Part shown: piece by piece, positions 1 through 11,817 of the stretch | How the letters are laid out: each line of letters begins with the position of its first letter | Numbering within the stretch: position 1 is the stretch's first letter | The notes under the pieces: model-generated | What the model saw: only the letters and a program-made list of their open reading frames with translations | The model's database searches: none | What the model was told of the DNA's origin: nothing | DNA from: Actinomycetota bacterium | GTDB taxonomy: Bacteria; Actinomycetota; Actinomycetes; Nanopelagicales; Nanopelagicaceae | Length of the DNA: 32,960 nucleotides | NCBI GenBank assembly: GCA_947450175.1 | Contig: CANFUR010000004.1 | Span: forward strand, 1-32,960 | Direction: 5' to 3' | Position numbers and translations under genes: made by a program

Positions 1-1826
<1,826 letters not shown>

Positions 1827-1899
1827 TTATCGCTTTCAATTGTGCTTAGTATGGACGGAGCGGTAGCGGCTCGCAAATTATGAGAGATAGGCTGAGTTC

Positions 1900-2745
1900 A
1901 TGAGCAGAACAATGAAAAAGTGGACCGCTCGTGATGTCAAAGAATGCATCATTATTCCGAGCGATTTAGATCATAAATATTCGCGCGGAGTTATTGGTGT
2001 TATTACAGGTTCTGCGCAATATCCGGGTGCTGCAGTTCTAACAACGTCTGCAGCTGCAGCTACTGGTATCGGAATGATTAGATTTCATAGTTCATCCGGA
2101 TTAGCCCACCTTGTTTTACATTCCACTCCTTCCTGCGTTGTTGCGCCCGGAAAAGTATCGGCATGGCTCATAGGTTCTGGAATATCTTCTAAGAAATATT
2201 CAGATGTGACCACGTTGCTACGTCACCGATGGTTTGCATTGGCAAGAAAACAAACCGTGCCGACAGTTCTTGATGCCGGTGCGCTTTATTTTGCTGGTTC
2301 ATTGGAACAACCAACCTTGATTACACCTCACTGCGGGGAACTCTCTGCACTTTTAAAGGCTCGCGGTTTCCCGGTATCGGCTGAGGCAATTGAAGGAGAT
2401 CCCAAGAAGTGGGTGACTAACGCAGCTCAGACTCTGGGCGTAACCGTTTTGCTTAAAGGTTCAGTGACATATGTAGCTAATGACAATGTACTCATTGAAC
2501 TACCGAAGGCAACTCCTTGGCTTGCAACTGCAGGTAGCGGCGATGTACTTGCGGGGATAATTGGTGCTTTAGTTGCAACTAATTCAATTGAAATTCTTAA
2601 TGATTACAATCGGTTGGCCGAAGTAGCAGCTACGGGCGCATACATACATGCACAGGCTGCATTAAATGCGTCTAGGGGAGGCCCTATATCTGCGGAAATG
2701 ATAATCGAACACATATCTGGAGCCATCTCTCAATTAATAAAGTAA
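1900..2745 (+). CDS. nnrD: ADP/ATP-dependent NAD(P)H-hydrate dehydratase (YjeF C-terminal / carbohydrate-kinase fold)
   Basis: GSAQYPGAAVLTTSAAAATGIGMIR, VLDAGAL, LITPHCGELSALL, LKGSVTYVA, TAGSGDVLAGIIGALVA motifs. Confidence 0.85.
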   Translation: MSRTMKKWTARDVKECIIIPSDLDHKYSRGVIGVITGSAQYPGAAVLTTSAAAATGIGMIRFHSSSGLAHLVLHSTPSCVVAPGKVSAWLIGSGISSKKYSDVTTLLRHRWFALARKQTVPTVLDAGALYFAGSLEQPTLITPHCGELSALLKARGFPVSAEAIEGDPKKWVTNAAQTLGVTVLLKGSVTYVANDNVLIELPKATPWLATAGSGDVLAGIIGALVATNSIEILNDYNRLAEVAATGAYIHAQAALNASRGGPISAEMIIEHISGAISQLIK

Positions 2746-2793
2746 TTTCCTAGCAGTGGAGTAATAATTTACTTCAGGTTTAACCTTAAAGAC

Positions 2794-3462
2794 ATGAAAG
2801 AGCGCGTATTGGTAATCATCGATGATGCTTTTGAAATGTCCACATTGGTATCGGCTTTACGTTTACATGAAATAGATGTAATCGGTGAAGCTAAGAGCGA
2901 ATCACTGGCACTTAATTTGTTGAGGCGGTTGCAACCTGATGTGGTCTTACTTGATATGAGAATTGCTGGGATTTCTGCCGTAAAAATTGCGGTAAATATG
3001 CGCAAAGAAAATCCAAACATTGGTCTTGTAATTCTCAAAGATTGTTCAGATCTGCGTCTCGTCGGTGAATCTAATGATGATGTTCCTGCCGGAACGAAGA
3101 TTTTGCTAAAAAAATCTATAGTCGATTTTACTGTCTTATGTAACGCGATTGCAGAATCACGAATTGCTGGCAAAGAAAAACATAAAGTTGCCTGGATCAA
3201 TGGCAATATGTCAGTTCAGGAAAAAGGAATCCTTTCTCTTATGGCGAATTTAACAAATACACAAGTTGAAGTGCTGCGCCTAGTTGCAGATGGTTTGACC
3301 AATGCCCAGATAGGTCGTACACGCTACGTCAGTGAAAAGTCTGTGGAACAAGTGATTTCACGAGTTGCCCAAGAGTTAAATGTGCAACCAGATCGCAATA
3401 TGAATATGCGCGTTCAGTTAGTCGGCGAGTATTACCGTTGGTTAGGCGCGCCTCACCACTAA
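2794..3462 (+). CDS. NarL/LuxR-family response regulator (orphan; no adjacent histidine kinase)
   Basis: Receiver features (IIDD, VVLLDMR phospho-acceptor Asp, KK) and a C-terminal LuxR-type HTH (LTNTQVEVLRLVADGLTNAQIGRTRYVSEKSVEQVISRVAQELNV). Confidence 0.8.
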   Translation: MKERVLVIIDDAFEMSTLVSALRLHEIDVIGEAKSESLALNLLRRLQPDVVLLDMRIAGISAVKIAVNMRKENPNIGLVILKDCSDLRLVGESNDDVPAGTKILLKKSIVDFTVLCNAIAESRIAGKEKHKVAWINGNMSVQEKGILSLMANLTNTQVEVLRLVADGLTNAQIGRTRYVSEKSVEQVISRVAQELNVQPDRNMNMRVQLVGEYYRWLGAPHH

Positions 3463-3482
3463 TTATACTGTTCAACTCGGTA

Positions 3483-3752
3483 ATGTTAACCGTTATGGAG
3501 CTGCAAGATATTCGTAACAGATGGAACGAAGTCCTTGATGCAGTCCTTGAAGTTGACCGAGTCTCATGGCTTTCTTTTTTTGATGCCCGATTAGCTGAAT
3601 TCGATGGAAAAACTCTTACTTTAGATTTTTCTGATGCCCGTAAACTTTCAAACTCTCATGAATTCTCAGACGTTCGCATAAAGCAACATGAGATTTTGAT
3701 TGACGTAATATCGAAAATATTTGGCATCAATATCTCGATTGCTGAACTATGA
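3483..3752 (+). CDS. Small protein resembling the C-terminal domain of actinobacterial DNA polymerase III gamma/tau (DnaX); start could be 3483 or 3495
   Basis: MELQDIRNRWNEVLDAVLEVDRVSWLSFFDARLAEFDGKTLTLDFSDARKLSNSHEFSDVRIKQHEILIDVISKIFGINISIAEL. It follows the W-x-x-V-L-x-x-(V/L)...dG..LtL.F...l..vl...G....I pattern of DnaX C-termini, with no ATPase part. TATACT -10-like hexamer at 3464-3469. Confidence 0.55.
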   Translation: MLTVMELQDIRNRWNEVLDAVLEVDRVSWLSFFDARLAEFDGKTLTLDFSDARKLSNSHEFSDVRIKQHEILIDVISKIFGINISIAEL

Positions 3753-5368
3753 GATTTCGTGCTACCGCAACTGCTTTTGCTTTAGCGGCACTTGTGATTG
3801 GCATCCCTCAAGCTATGGCTACAACTACGTCGCTGACTATGTCGGTGCGCCAGACCCCTTCAGCCTCTGAATCAATCGTAACTTTTTACGGAACTATCAA
3901 GCCCGCCAAATCAGGGTTGAGTGTGAAAATTCAAACTAACTCCGCGGGAGTTTGGAAAAAAACGAAACTTGTAGCAAAAACTAGTAAAGCTGGAACATGG
4001 AAAACCACCGCCGTGGCAACCTCTTTCGATATTCCCATTAAGTATCGCGCACAGGTTAATGTGCGAGGCAAAATCACTTACTCACCTATTCGAACAATCA
4101 CCATTAAGAACGTGCCTGAAATTTCAACTGCCGATCCATCAATGGTTATTGACCAGTTAGGCCCAGGTGGGCGAATTCATGGCGCTGATATCAGTAGGTG
4201 GCAACACCCAAATGACAAACAGATTGATTTTGCTAAAGCGTACGAGTCTGGACTTAGATTCGTCATGATTAAGGCATCTGATACTCGCGATGATGCCGAT
4301 GCGCAGTCTCTTAAATATTTAGTTATGGATCATTCCGCCGCGCAGGCTGCGGGTTTGTATACCGGCTTTTATCACTATGCGATATTGCCTGACGTAACTG
4401 ATCGCGATGCAGTTATTCGAGATGCAACTGCTCAGGCACAAAAGGCTATTTGGCGTTTAGCTTCACTGGGTGGCTATTCCGAGAGAGATCTTCCCTACGC
4501 CCTTGATCTTGAAAATAAATGTGTCCGACTATCAACTTCTGGTGCTTGTCAACAATATGCCACGCGCGCAAATGTAACTTTGTGGGCAGAAACTTTCTTA
4601 GGGCTTTTGAAAGTTAAAACTGGAAAAACTCCAATTTTGTATTCATTTTCAAATTTCCTTGAAAGTTCTATGGATAAAAGTGCAATTCTCGCCCAATATC
4701 CATTGTGGCTGGCTCAATATGCAATCGATCCATTTAATCCAATTAATTCCCCCGGATTAAAAGCTGGCGGTTGCTACGTGCATTCATGGACGGGTTCCAA
4801 CTGCGATTCTCAATGGACTGTATGGCAGTACACATCATGCGGAATCGCACCAAAATATGGTGTTCCTGGAACTCGATTAGACCTTAATATTTTCAGAGGC
4901 ACAGCTGGAGACTTCTTAAACTTAGCTAAAGGAAGTTGGATCCCATCAACTCTAGATTTAATGCCAAATAATGAACCAACACAAATGGTAATAAACGCAC
5001 AATCTGCCAGCACAACTAACAAATTGGTCACATTCAAAGCCACGGTTGTGCGACCAGATTCAACTCCTGTTGTAACAGGTGCAATTAAATTTGTTTTTGA
5101 TCCGGCCACGATTCCTGCAATCAAGCCTGTGCAAACAGTTTTACGTGCAACAAGCGGTGAATGGACCCTTGCAATTAAAGGTATCCCTGCTGGAACATAT
5201 CTTGGAAAAGTTGTTTATACAGATGTTTCTCAAACACATGCGCAGAGTTTTCAATCAACTAGCTTCACCGTGACACAAGGTCCGACACCATCACCAACAC
5301 CGACAGCAACAATAAAACCAACGCCTAAACCTTCAGTAGATGGATGCGCTAATCAGATTAAGAATTAA
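3749..5368 (+). CDS. Secreted GH25 (Chalaropsis-type) lysozyme flanked by Ig-like domains and a Pro/Thr-rich tail
   Basis: N-terminal signal peptide (MRFRATATAFALAALVIGIPQAMA); GH25 motifs GADISRWQ, FVMIKASD, YTGFYHYA, YALDLENK; TPSPTPTATIKPTPKP tail. ATGA overlap with the upstream gene. Confidence 0.85.
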   Translation: MRFRATATAFALAALVIGIPQAMATTTSLTMSVRQTPSASESIVTFYGTIKPAKSGLSVKIQTNSAGVWKKTKLVAKTSKAGTWKTTAVATSFDIPIKYRAQVNVRGKITYSPIRTITIKNVPEISTADPSMVIDQLGPGGRIHGADISRWQHPNDKQIDFAKAYESGLRFVMIKASDTRDDADAQSLKYLVMDHSAAQAAGLYTGFYHYAILPDVTDRDAVIRDATAQAQKAIWRLASLGGYSERDLPYALDLENKCVRLSTSGACQQYATRANVTLWAETFLGLLKVKTGKTPILYSFSNFLESSMDKSAILAQYPLWLAQYAIDPFNPINSPGLKAGGCYVHSWTGSNCDSQWTVWQYTSCGIAPKYGVPGTRLDLNIFRGTAGDFLNLAKGSWIPSTLDLMPNNEPTQMVINAQSASTTNKLVTFKATVVRPDSTPVVTGAIKFVFDPATIPAIKPVQTVLRATSGEWTLAIKGIPAGTYLGKVVYTDVSQTHAQSFQSTSFTVTQGPTPSPTPTATIKPTPKPSVDGCANQIKN

Positions 5369-7031
5369 TAGCTTCGTGTTCTTCTAAGAGTTGATCCAAC
5401 GCTTCTAGTTCACGATCTACAAGCTCTTCATAAGCAGTTACTGAAGCTTTACGTTCTTTAACGCTCCAACCAAGAACCGGGGCGATAATTGCTGCAATCT
5501 CATCGGCTAAATGCACACCGTGATCTTGGGCTTCAAAAGCTATACGTGTACGACGTGAAATAACATCATCAACAGTACGTGCGCCTTCGTGGCTGGCTGC
5601 ATATTGAATTTCAGCTTTTATATAGAGCAAATCAGGGTCAATCTTTACTGCCAACTTTGGATTTTCATCTATAAGTTCAAGAAGTTCACTAATCATTGAT
5701 CCATAACGGTTAAGCAAATGCGTAATTGTTTCTGCATCAAGGCCACTGGTCTGGCTCAAACGCTCAACTTGCTGCTCCAAAGCAAAATAGCCATCGGCGC
5801 CAACTAAAGGAAGTTTTTCGGTCACTGATTCTGGCTTAATAGCGCGAAGTTCAATGACCGCGCGATCAATTACATCTTTAGCCATGACACGGTAAGTCGT
5901 GTATTTACCGCCAGCGATACTGACAAAACCTGCAGCTGGTCTATCAACGGTATGTTCGCGAGAAAGTTTTGTTGTTGCTGAATTCTTATTATTTGCCACT
6001 AATGGGCGCAGTCCTGCATAGACTCCAATAATTTCTTCAACTTTAAGTTTTGGAGACAAAACACGGTTTGCTTGATCCAAGATGTATTGAACATCTTCTC
6101 GGCTTGCAAATGGTTCTGCTCGATCACCCGTATACGGTGTATCGGTTGTTCCCACAATCCATTTGTCTCCCCACGGAATTAAGAATAAAACAGAGACTGG
6201 GGTTTTTAGAATGATTCCAGCATTTGATTTAATTGCAGAACCTGGAAGAACGATGTGTACGCCCTTACTCATTGTTACGCCGTATCCTGGCTTTAGGTCA
6301 AACTTAGCGTGAAGTTCATCGCTCCAAATTCCCGCGCACATTACGGTTGCAGTTGCGGTGATGTTGATAGTTTTTCCAGAAACTAAATTTTTAGCTTTAA
6401 CACCAACTACACGTTTACCTTCACGAATTAATGATTCGGCACTTACTCGTGTTGCGATAACTGCTCCATGCCTTGCTGCAGTGCGCACGATAGTCATTGT
6501 GTGGCGAGCATCATCGACTTGTGCATCAAAGTACTTAATTGCACCTGTAATGAGATCTGGACGAAGTGAAGGTGCAATTTCATGGATCTGCTTCTGACCA
6601 ATGTGTTTATGCCACGGCAATGCGCGTTGAAAACCACGCAAGGCATCATAAAGTGCAAGACCTGCGCCAACGTATGTACGTTCTTTAAATTTTTCAGTTA
6701 GCGGAAATAAGAAACCTACTGGCTTTACTAAATGTGGCGAAAGCGATGAGACCATTAATTCGCGCTCATGCAACGCCTCGCGTACTAATTTGAAATCGTA
6801 CTGTTCTAGGTAGCGAAGTCCGCCGTGAATAAGTTTGCTAGATCGAGATGATGTTCCAGCTGCTAAATCTTGAGATTCAATTAACGCTACTTTGAGTCCG
6901 CGTGATGCAGCATCTAAGGCTGCTCCTGCTCCTGTGACTCCCCCGCCAATAACTAAGACATCAAAAGATTCACTCGATAATTGAGAAATGGCGGCTTCAC
7001 GCTGGTCAGGTCCGAGCTGTGAGCGGAACAT
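5358..7031 (-). CDS. glpD: Aerobic glycerol-3-phosphate dehydrogenase
   Basis: FAD motif DVLVIGGGVTGAGAALDAASRGLKVALIE, SSRSSKLIHGGLRYLEQYDFKLVREAL, VGTTDTPYTGD, GGKYTTYR. Confidence 0.95.
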   Translation of the reverse strand: MFRSQLGPDQREAAISQLSSESFDVLVIGGGVTGAGAALDAASRGLKVALIESQDLAAGTSSRSSKLIHGGLRYLEQYDFKLVREALHERELMVSSLSPHLVKPVGFLFPLTEKFKERTYVGAGLALYDALRGFQRALPWHKHIGQKQIHEIAPSLRPDLITGAIKYFDAQVDDARHTMTIVRTAARHGAVIATRVSAESLIREGKRVVGVKAKNLVSGKTINITATATVMCAGIWSDELHAKFDLKPGYGVTMSKGVHIVLPGSAIKSNAGIILKTPVSVLFLIPWGDKWIVGTTDTPYTGDRAEPFASREDVQYILDQANRVLSPKLKVEEIIGVYAGLRPLVANNKNSATTKLSREHTVDRPAAGFVSIAGGKYTTYRVMAKDVIDRAVIELRAIKPESVTEKLPLVGADGYFALEQQVERLSQTSGLDAETITHLLNRYGSMISELLELIDENPKLAVKIDPDLLYIKAEIQYAASHEGARTVDDVISRRTRIAFEAQDHGVHLADEIAAIIAPVLGWSVKERKASVTAYEELVDRELEALDQLLEEHEAINS

Positions 7032-7053
7032 AATCGTTGATTCTCCATTGCAT
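7006..7053 (-). CDS. Putative 15-codon upstream ORF overlapping the glpD start out of frame (MQWRINDYVPLTART*)
   Basis: ATG at 7053 sits exactly 6 nt after TACTCT (7065-7060), the leaderless geometry used by other genes here; it terminates inside glpD. Speculative. Confidence 0.25.
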   Translation of the reverse strand: MQWRINDYVPLTART

Positions 7054-7056
7054 CTG

Positions 7057-7066
7057 GGTAGAGTAA
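7057..7066. promoter_or_regulatory. Bidirectional -10 motif GGTAGAGTAA between glpD and glpK
   Basis: Contains TAGAGT on + and TACTCT on -; identical 10-mer at 10688-10697. Confidence 0.5.
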
Positions 7067-7097
7067 GCCTAACTTAATTGTGAAAGGTTTTCACTAC

Positions 7098-8585
7098 GTG
7101 AGATATGTCGGCAGTTTGGATCAGGGAACTTCAAGCACCCGTTTTATGATTTTTGATCATGCTGGCAAAGTTGTAGGACAACACCAACTCGAACACCGAC
7201 AGATTCTGCTCAAGGCAGGCTGGGTTGAGCATGACGCCAGTGAAATTTGGGAGCGAGTTCAAGAAGTCATTGCTGCAGCACTCAAGCAAGCCAATATTTT
7301 GGGTTCAGATTTAGCTGCAATCGGAATCACTAATCAACGCGAAACAACACTTATCTGGGATAAAAAAACAGGTGCGCCGCTAGCCAATGCAATCGTGTGG
7401 CAAGACACCCGCACTGTTGATTTTCTAGAAACTTTGAGCCCATCCCAAAAGGAAACAATTCAATTCAAAACTGGTCTTACTATCGCACCTTATTTTTCGG
7501 CAAGTAAAATGCATTGGTTGCTCAATAATGTCACGGGTGCAAAGAGTGAAAATGCAATCCTGGGAACTATTGATTCATGGTTACTGTGGAATTTATCTGG
7601 CGGGGTGCAAGGCGGTGTTCACTTAACTGATGTTACAAATGCCAGCCGTACATTGTTAATGAACCTTGAGACACTTGACTGGGACGATGAGTTACTGGAA
7701 ATTTTTGGTGTTTCGCGCTCAATGCTTCCAACAATTAAATCATCATCAGAAACTTACGCATTAACAAATCCTCACGGACCTTTTGGTACTGCCGTTCCAA
7801 TTGCGGGAATTTTAGGTGACCAGCAAGCAGCAATGGTGGGCCAAGTATGCTTTGATCGTGGAGAATCCAAGACAACATATGGAACAGGTAACTTTGCTTT
7901 ACTCAACACTGGTACCGACATTGTTCGATCAAAAAATGGTTTACTGACTACAGTTTGTTTTAAGTTTGGTGATCAACCAGCCAAATACGCCCTTGAGGGT
8001 TCGGTTGCTGTTACCGGTTCTGCGATCCAGTGGCTACGCGATCAACTTGGAATTATTAACAACGCAGCCGAGACGGAAAATCTTGCCTCCTCTGTCTCTG
8101 ATACAGCCGGCGTTTATTTTGTTCCAGCATTTTCTGGGTTATTTGCCCCTTACTGGCGAAGTGATGCGCGCGGAGCAATTGTTGGTTTAACTCGTGCGGC
8201 AACTAAAGCCCACTTAGCGCGGGCGGCCTTGGAAGCCATCTGTTATCAAACACGTGATGTTATGGATGCCATGGTTGCCGATAGTGGGGTACCTATGTTT
8301 GAAATGCGTGTTGACGGTGGAATTACAGCTAACTCGTTGTGTATGCAGATGCAGGCAGACATCATGGGAATCGATATCACTCGGCCATTAATTGGAGAAA
8401 CGACTGCACTTGGCGCGGCATATGCCGCAGGTCTTGCCGTTAGTTTCTGGAGTTCACAAGATGAAGTTAAAAAACAGTGGCAGCAATCGCGCAGATGGTC
8501 GCCCACCTCAACAAGAGAAGTTCGAGAATCCGGCTATAAGCAGTGGAAAAAAGCTGTAGAGCGCACGTTAAATTGGATTGATTAA
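7098..8585 (+). CDS. glpK: Glycerol kinase (ORF track start 7080; GTG 7098 preferred)
   Basis: [79 protein letters not shown] at 7083-7087 is a suitable SD for GTG 7098. Confidence 0.93.
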   Translation: MRYVGSLDQGTSSTRFMIFDHAGKVVGQHQLEHRQILLKAGWVEHDASEIWERVQEVIAAALKQANILGSDLAAIGITNQRETTLIWDKKTGAPLANAIVWQDTRTVDFLETLSPSQKETIQFKTGLTIAPYFSASKMHWLLNNVTGAKSENAILGTIDSWLLWNLSGGVQGGVHLTDVTNASRTLLMNLETLDWDDELLEIFGVSRSMLPTIKSSSETYALTNPHGPFGTAVPIAGILGDQQAAMVGQVCFDRGESKTTYGTGNFALLNTGTDIVRSKNGLLTTVCFKFGDQPAKYALEGSVAVTGSAIQWLRDQLGIINNAAETENLASSVSDTAGVYFVPAFSGLFAPYWRSDARGAIVGLTRAATKAHLARAALEAICYQTRDVMDAMVADSGVPMFEMRVDGGITANSLCMQMQADIMGIDITRPLIGETTALGAAYAAGLAVSFWSSQDEVKKQWQQSRRWSPTSTREVRESGYKQWKKAVERTLNWID

Positions 8586-10684
8586 AGCTTAATAATTTCG
8601 ATTAGAAATGCGTTAGCTGGTGCAAGTATCGGCGCAGTAACACCAATTGTTGCAAGTGCAGAACCTGACATTGTGATTCCCTGCATCCATTCTGGTGGAG
8701 AAATTAACATGAAACGTGGCTTCCCAGCTGGATAAACCGCTTTCACTGAATATGTAGAAGTTGCATCAAGGCCCGGAAACTTTAGTGCGGCAGGATGAAT
8801 CGCCCCTGTTGGGGTTAATTGAACATAAGCAAAAATAAATTTCTTTGCATCTTTAGCGCTTACGCCATATAGATACCCATGCTCATCTGGATAATCAACA
8901 CGAATTGATTTTCCACTGTGTAACAGTGCACGGTTTTCTTTGTAATAAGCAGCCCATGTAGCAAGGTGTTTTCTTTCATCTGGCGTAGCTTCAGTGATAT
9001 TCCATTCAATTCCAGCATGACCAAAGAGTGCAGTTACTGCGCGCATTGATAGTTCCAAGGTACGACCAGTTTGATGGCCACGAGTTGGACCAATATGAGT
9101 TCCAAGTAGTTCTGGGGGAATAACTTGAGAAGTCCAACGCTGAATAGTTTGACGTTCTAACGCATCATTGTTATCGCTTGTCCAGAAACGATCAACATAA
9201 TCAATGACGCCTAAATCAATGCGTGCACCACCTGATGCACATGATTCAATCTCTAAACCTGGGTGCAGCTTTTTGAGTTCAGCAAACAAACGGTAAATGG
9301 CCTGTGTTTGCCGACGTACTCCAGCATGACCTAGATGGCCTGCATCAACAAGGGTGCGGTTGTGATCCCATTTAATATAAACAATGTTGTGGGCTGATAG
9401 CACCGCCGATGTTTGTTCGAGCACATGGTTATATGCTCCTTCATGTCCAAGATCTAGAACTAATTGATGACGCCACAGCGGTGGGATTCGATCACCTTCA
9501 TGCAAAATCCATTCTGGATGTGCGCGATATAAATCAGAATCAGGGTTAACCATTTCGCCTTCAAACCACAATCCAAACTCAATGCCCTTGCCATTAATGT
9601 ATTCAATAATTGGCGTTAAACCATTGGGCCAAACTGCTGGATCAATTACCCAGTCCCCTAAACCAGCACGATCATTACGTCTGAAATGAAACCAACCATC
9701 ATCTAAAACAACACGTTCAACGCCTACCTCGGCAGCAACATCTACTAGCGCCATAATTTTATTTTCATCGTGATCAAAGTAGAGCGCTTCCCACATATTT
9801 AACGTAAGTGGGCGAGGACGTTTTGGATGTGCATCGCGTGCACGCAGGTGTGAATGAAAAGCTGAACTAATACCATCAAGACCTTGGCTGGAATAAACGG
9901 CCACAAGTGCTGGTGCTTGATAGCTCTCTTGCGGGGCAAGAACTACTTCACCTGGAAGCAAAAGTTCACCTGCGCCAATTGATTGTTGCCCTTCAAATCC
10001 GCGTTCAACCAGATAATGTGAATTTCCGCTCCATGCGATGCTTGTTGCCCATGCAGAACCTGATTGAAAAGAAGTTTGGGCGGTTAATGCGATATCTGCA
10101 ATTGAAAAATTATGTCCGCTCCGACCCTCGCGAGATTCACGAACCCATGTTCCAGTTTGAATATCGCGTCGTTGAGGTTGGCGCTCTTTTGACCAGCGGC
10201 CTGCAAAATCTAGAGTTTGTGTGGCCTCTTGTGGCAGTGGAAGCCAGTGGATAAATTCATTAACTACATAATCACTCTCGCCAATATTTTTTAATACCGC
10301 GCTTTGAGTAAGAACTCCGAAATTATCCAAATCAAAAATGATTGCTACTTCAAGTTCGGCATGGAAATCGCGTAGTGTCACGGCGCAATGATTATTGTGG
10401 TGATGAAAATCAGTAACTTCAAACTTAGTCGACCATGCGCTACCGTTGCGATGACCTGATAATGCTGGACGACCTAAGAAACCACGTGCACTTTCGCGCA
10501 TTAAACCAGGAAACTGTGGTTCGTCCCACGAACTATTTGCAATCGAAGATCGACTCGCAGCTGCAATGTCATGGATTTCACCAAGAAGCGGGGCTCCCCA
10601 ATGGCGAATAACTAGGGCCCCATTAACTACCTCAATAAGCAACGAGGAAGTTGGAGCGCTCAAAATCGCAGATTGCTTAGTCAC
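8582..10684 (-). CDS. Alpha-galactosidase, GH36 family
   Basis: [41 protein letters not shown] nucleophile region, [30 protein letters not shown] start. Confidence 0.92.
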   Translation of the reverse strand: MTKQSAILSAPTSSLLIEVVNGALVIRHWGAPLLGEIHDIAAASRSSIANSSWDEPQFPGLMRESARGFLGRPALSGHRNGSAWSTKFEVTDFHHHNNHCAVTLRDFHAELEVAIIFDLDNFGVLTQSAVLKNIGESDYVVNEFIHWLPLPQEATQTLDFAGRWSKERQPQRRDIQTGTWVRESREGRSGHNFSIADIALTAQTSFQSGSAWATSIAWSGNSHYLVERGFEGQQSIGAGELLLPGEVVLAPQESYQAPALVAVYSSQGLDGISSAFHSHLRARDAHPKRPRPLTLNMWEALYFDHDENKIMALVDVAAEVGVERVVLDDGWFHFRRNDRAGLGDWVIDPAVWPNGLTPIIEYINGKGIEFGLWFEGEMVNPDSDLYRAHPEWILHEGDRIPPLWRHQLVLDLGHEGAYNHVLEQTSAVLSAHNIVYIKWDHNRTLVDAGHLGHAGVRRQTQAIYRLFAELKKLHPGLEIESCASGGARIDLGVIDYVDRFWTSDNNDALERQTIQRWTSQVIPPELLGTHIGPTRGHQTGRTLELSMRAVTALFGHAGIEWNITEATPDERKHLATWAAYYKENRALLHSGKSIRVDYPDEHGYLYGVSAKDAKKFIFAYVQLTPTGAIHPAALKFPGLDATSTYSVKAVYPAGKPRFMLISPPEWMQGITMSGSALATIGVTAPILAPANAFLIEIIKL

Positions 10685-10687
10685 AAA

Positions 10688-10697
10688 GGTAGAGTAA
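10688..10697. promoter_or_regulatory. Bidirectional -10 motif GGTAGAGTAA between the alpha-galactosidase gene and galT
   Basis: TACTCT-N6-GTG on - (alpha-galactosidase) and TAGAGT-N9-ATG on + (galT). Confidence 0.6.
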
Positions 10698-10704
10698 CGA
10701 CACT

Positions 10705-11817
10705 ATGGAGCAGAGTAAAAAACTAAGCGCCGGCATCCTTCGTAATGATCGCCTGATGGCCGATGGCCGCACGATTCGCTACTACGACAGTGCTGGCCAA
10801 AGCCGTAACTCCACAGATGCACGCGCGGTTGAGGAACAACCAACTATTGGAGAACTTCGCTTAGATTCCTTAGTAAATGAGTGGATTGCAATGGCATCTC
10901 ATCGACAAGGCCGAATCTTTTTGCCTCCTAAAGAGCTCTGCCCGCTGTGTCCAACAACTGGTGAGCTTTTAACTGAGATTCCTGAATCAGATTTTGAAGT
11001 AGTCGTTTTTGATAATCGCTCACCCTCACTTCGCCCTCCAGTTGGTGATTGGGCTTTGCCTGATCAAGTTGGTCCCGATACTGATTTAGGAACAGCTGCA
11101 GGAAAATGTGAGGTTATCTGCTTCACGGCAGAACATGGCAAAGCATTTAAAGATTTAACACTACAACGTGTTCGCACTTTGCTAGAAGCCTGGATCGATC
11201 GCACGATGGAACTCTCACAAGAAATTTTTATCGAACACATTGCACCCTTTGAAAACCGCGGAGAAGAAATTGGCGTAACCCTGACTCATCCACATGGTCA
11301 GATATATGCATACTCATTCATTCCACCACGAGTGGAAAAAATGCTAGCTGCGGCCAATAAGTACAAAGCCTCAACCGGAAAAGTTTTATTCGATGAAATT
11401 GTCGCCCGAGAAATCCGTGATGAGGAGCGCATAATCGCCCGAAATGATCGCTGGATAGCTTTTGTACCTTACGCCGCTCGATATCCATTTGAAATTCATG
11501 TGGCACCTCTTAACCCGGTTGCAGATTTAACTGGGTTAAATGAACAAGACCGCGATGCATTCGCTCCGATTGCACTTGAAGTTATGAAACGCCTAGATGG
11601 AGTTTTTGGAATTGATATGGCATACATTGCTGCGTGGCATCAAGCCCCAGTTCGTGTTGGACGTGATGTGTTACGTCTGCATTGGCAGATTACTAGCGTG
11701 CGCCGCGCGCCAGGAAAATTAAAATATTTGGCTGGCTCAGAATCTGCGATGGGTGCATTCATTATGGATATGCGCCCAGAACAATCTGCAGCTCAACTTC
11801 GTGAAGTAGTTCTGTAA
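10705..11817 (+). CDS. galT: Galactose-1-phosphate uridylyltransferase
   Basis: DSLVNEWIAMASHRQGRIFLPP, FENRGEEIGVTLTHPHGQIYAY (HPHGQ). Confidence 0.93.
   Translation: MEQSKKLSAGILRNDRLMADGRTIRYYDSAGQSRNSTDARAVEEQPTIGELRLDSLVNEWIAMASHRQGRIFLPPKELCPLCPTTGELLTEIPESDFEVVVFDNRSPSLRPPVGDWALPDQVGPDTDLGTAAGKCEVICFTAEHGKAFKDLTLQRVRTLLEAWIDRTMELSQEIFIEHIAPFENRGEEIGVTLTHPHGQIYAYSFIPPRVEKMLAAANKYKASTGKVLFDEIVAREIRDEERIIARNDRWIAFVPYAARYPFEIHVAPLNPVADLTGLNEQDRDAFAPIALEVMKRLDGVFGIDMAYIAAWHQAPVRVGRDVLRLHWQITSVRRAPGKLKYLAGSESAMGAFIMDMRPEQSAAQLREVVL

Noticed and set aside
2769-3206. 145-aa minus ORF antisense to the response regulator
   Set aside because: Lies opposite a clear receiver/HTH gene; no domain pattern or start signal.
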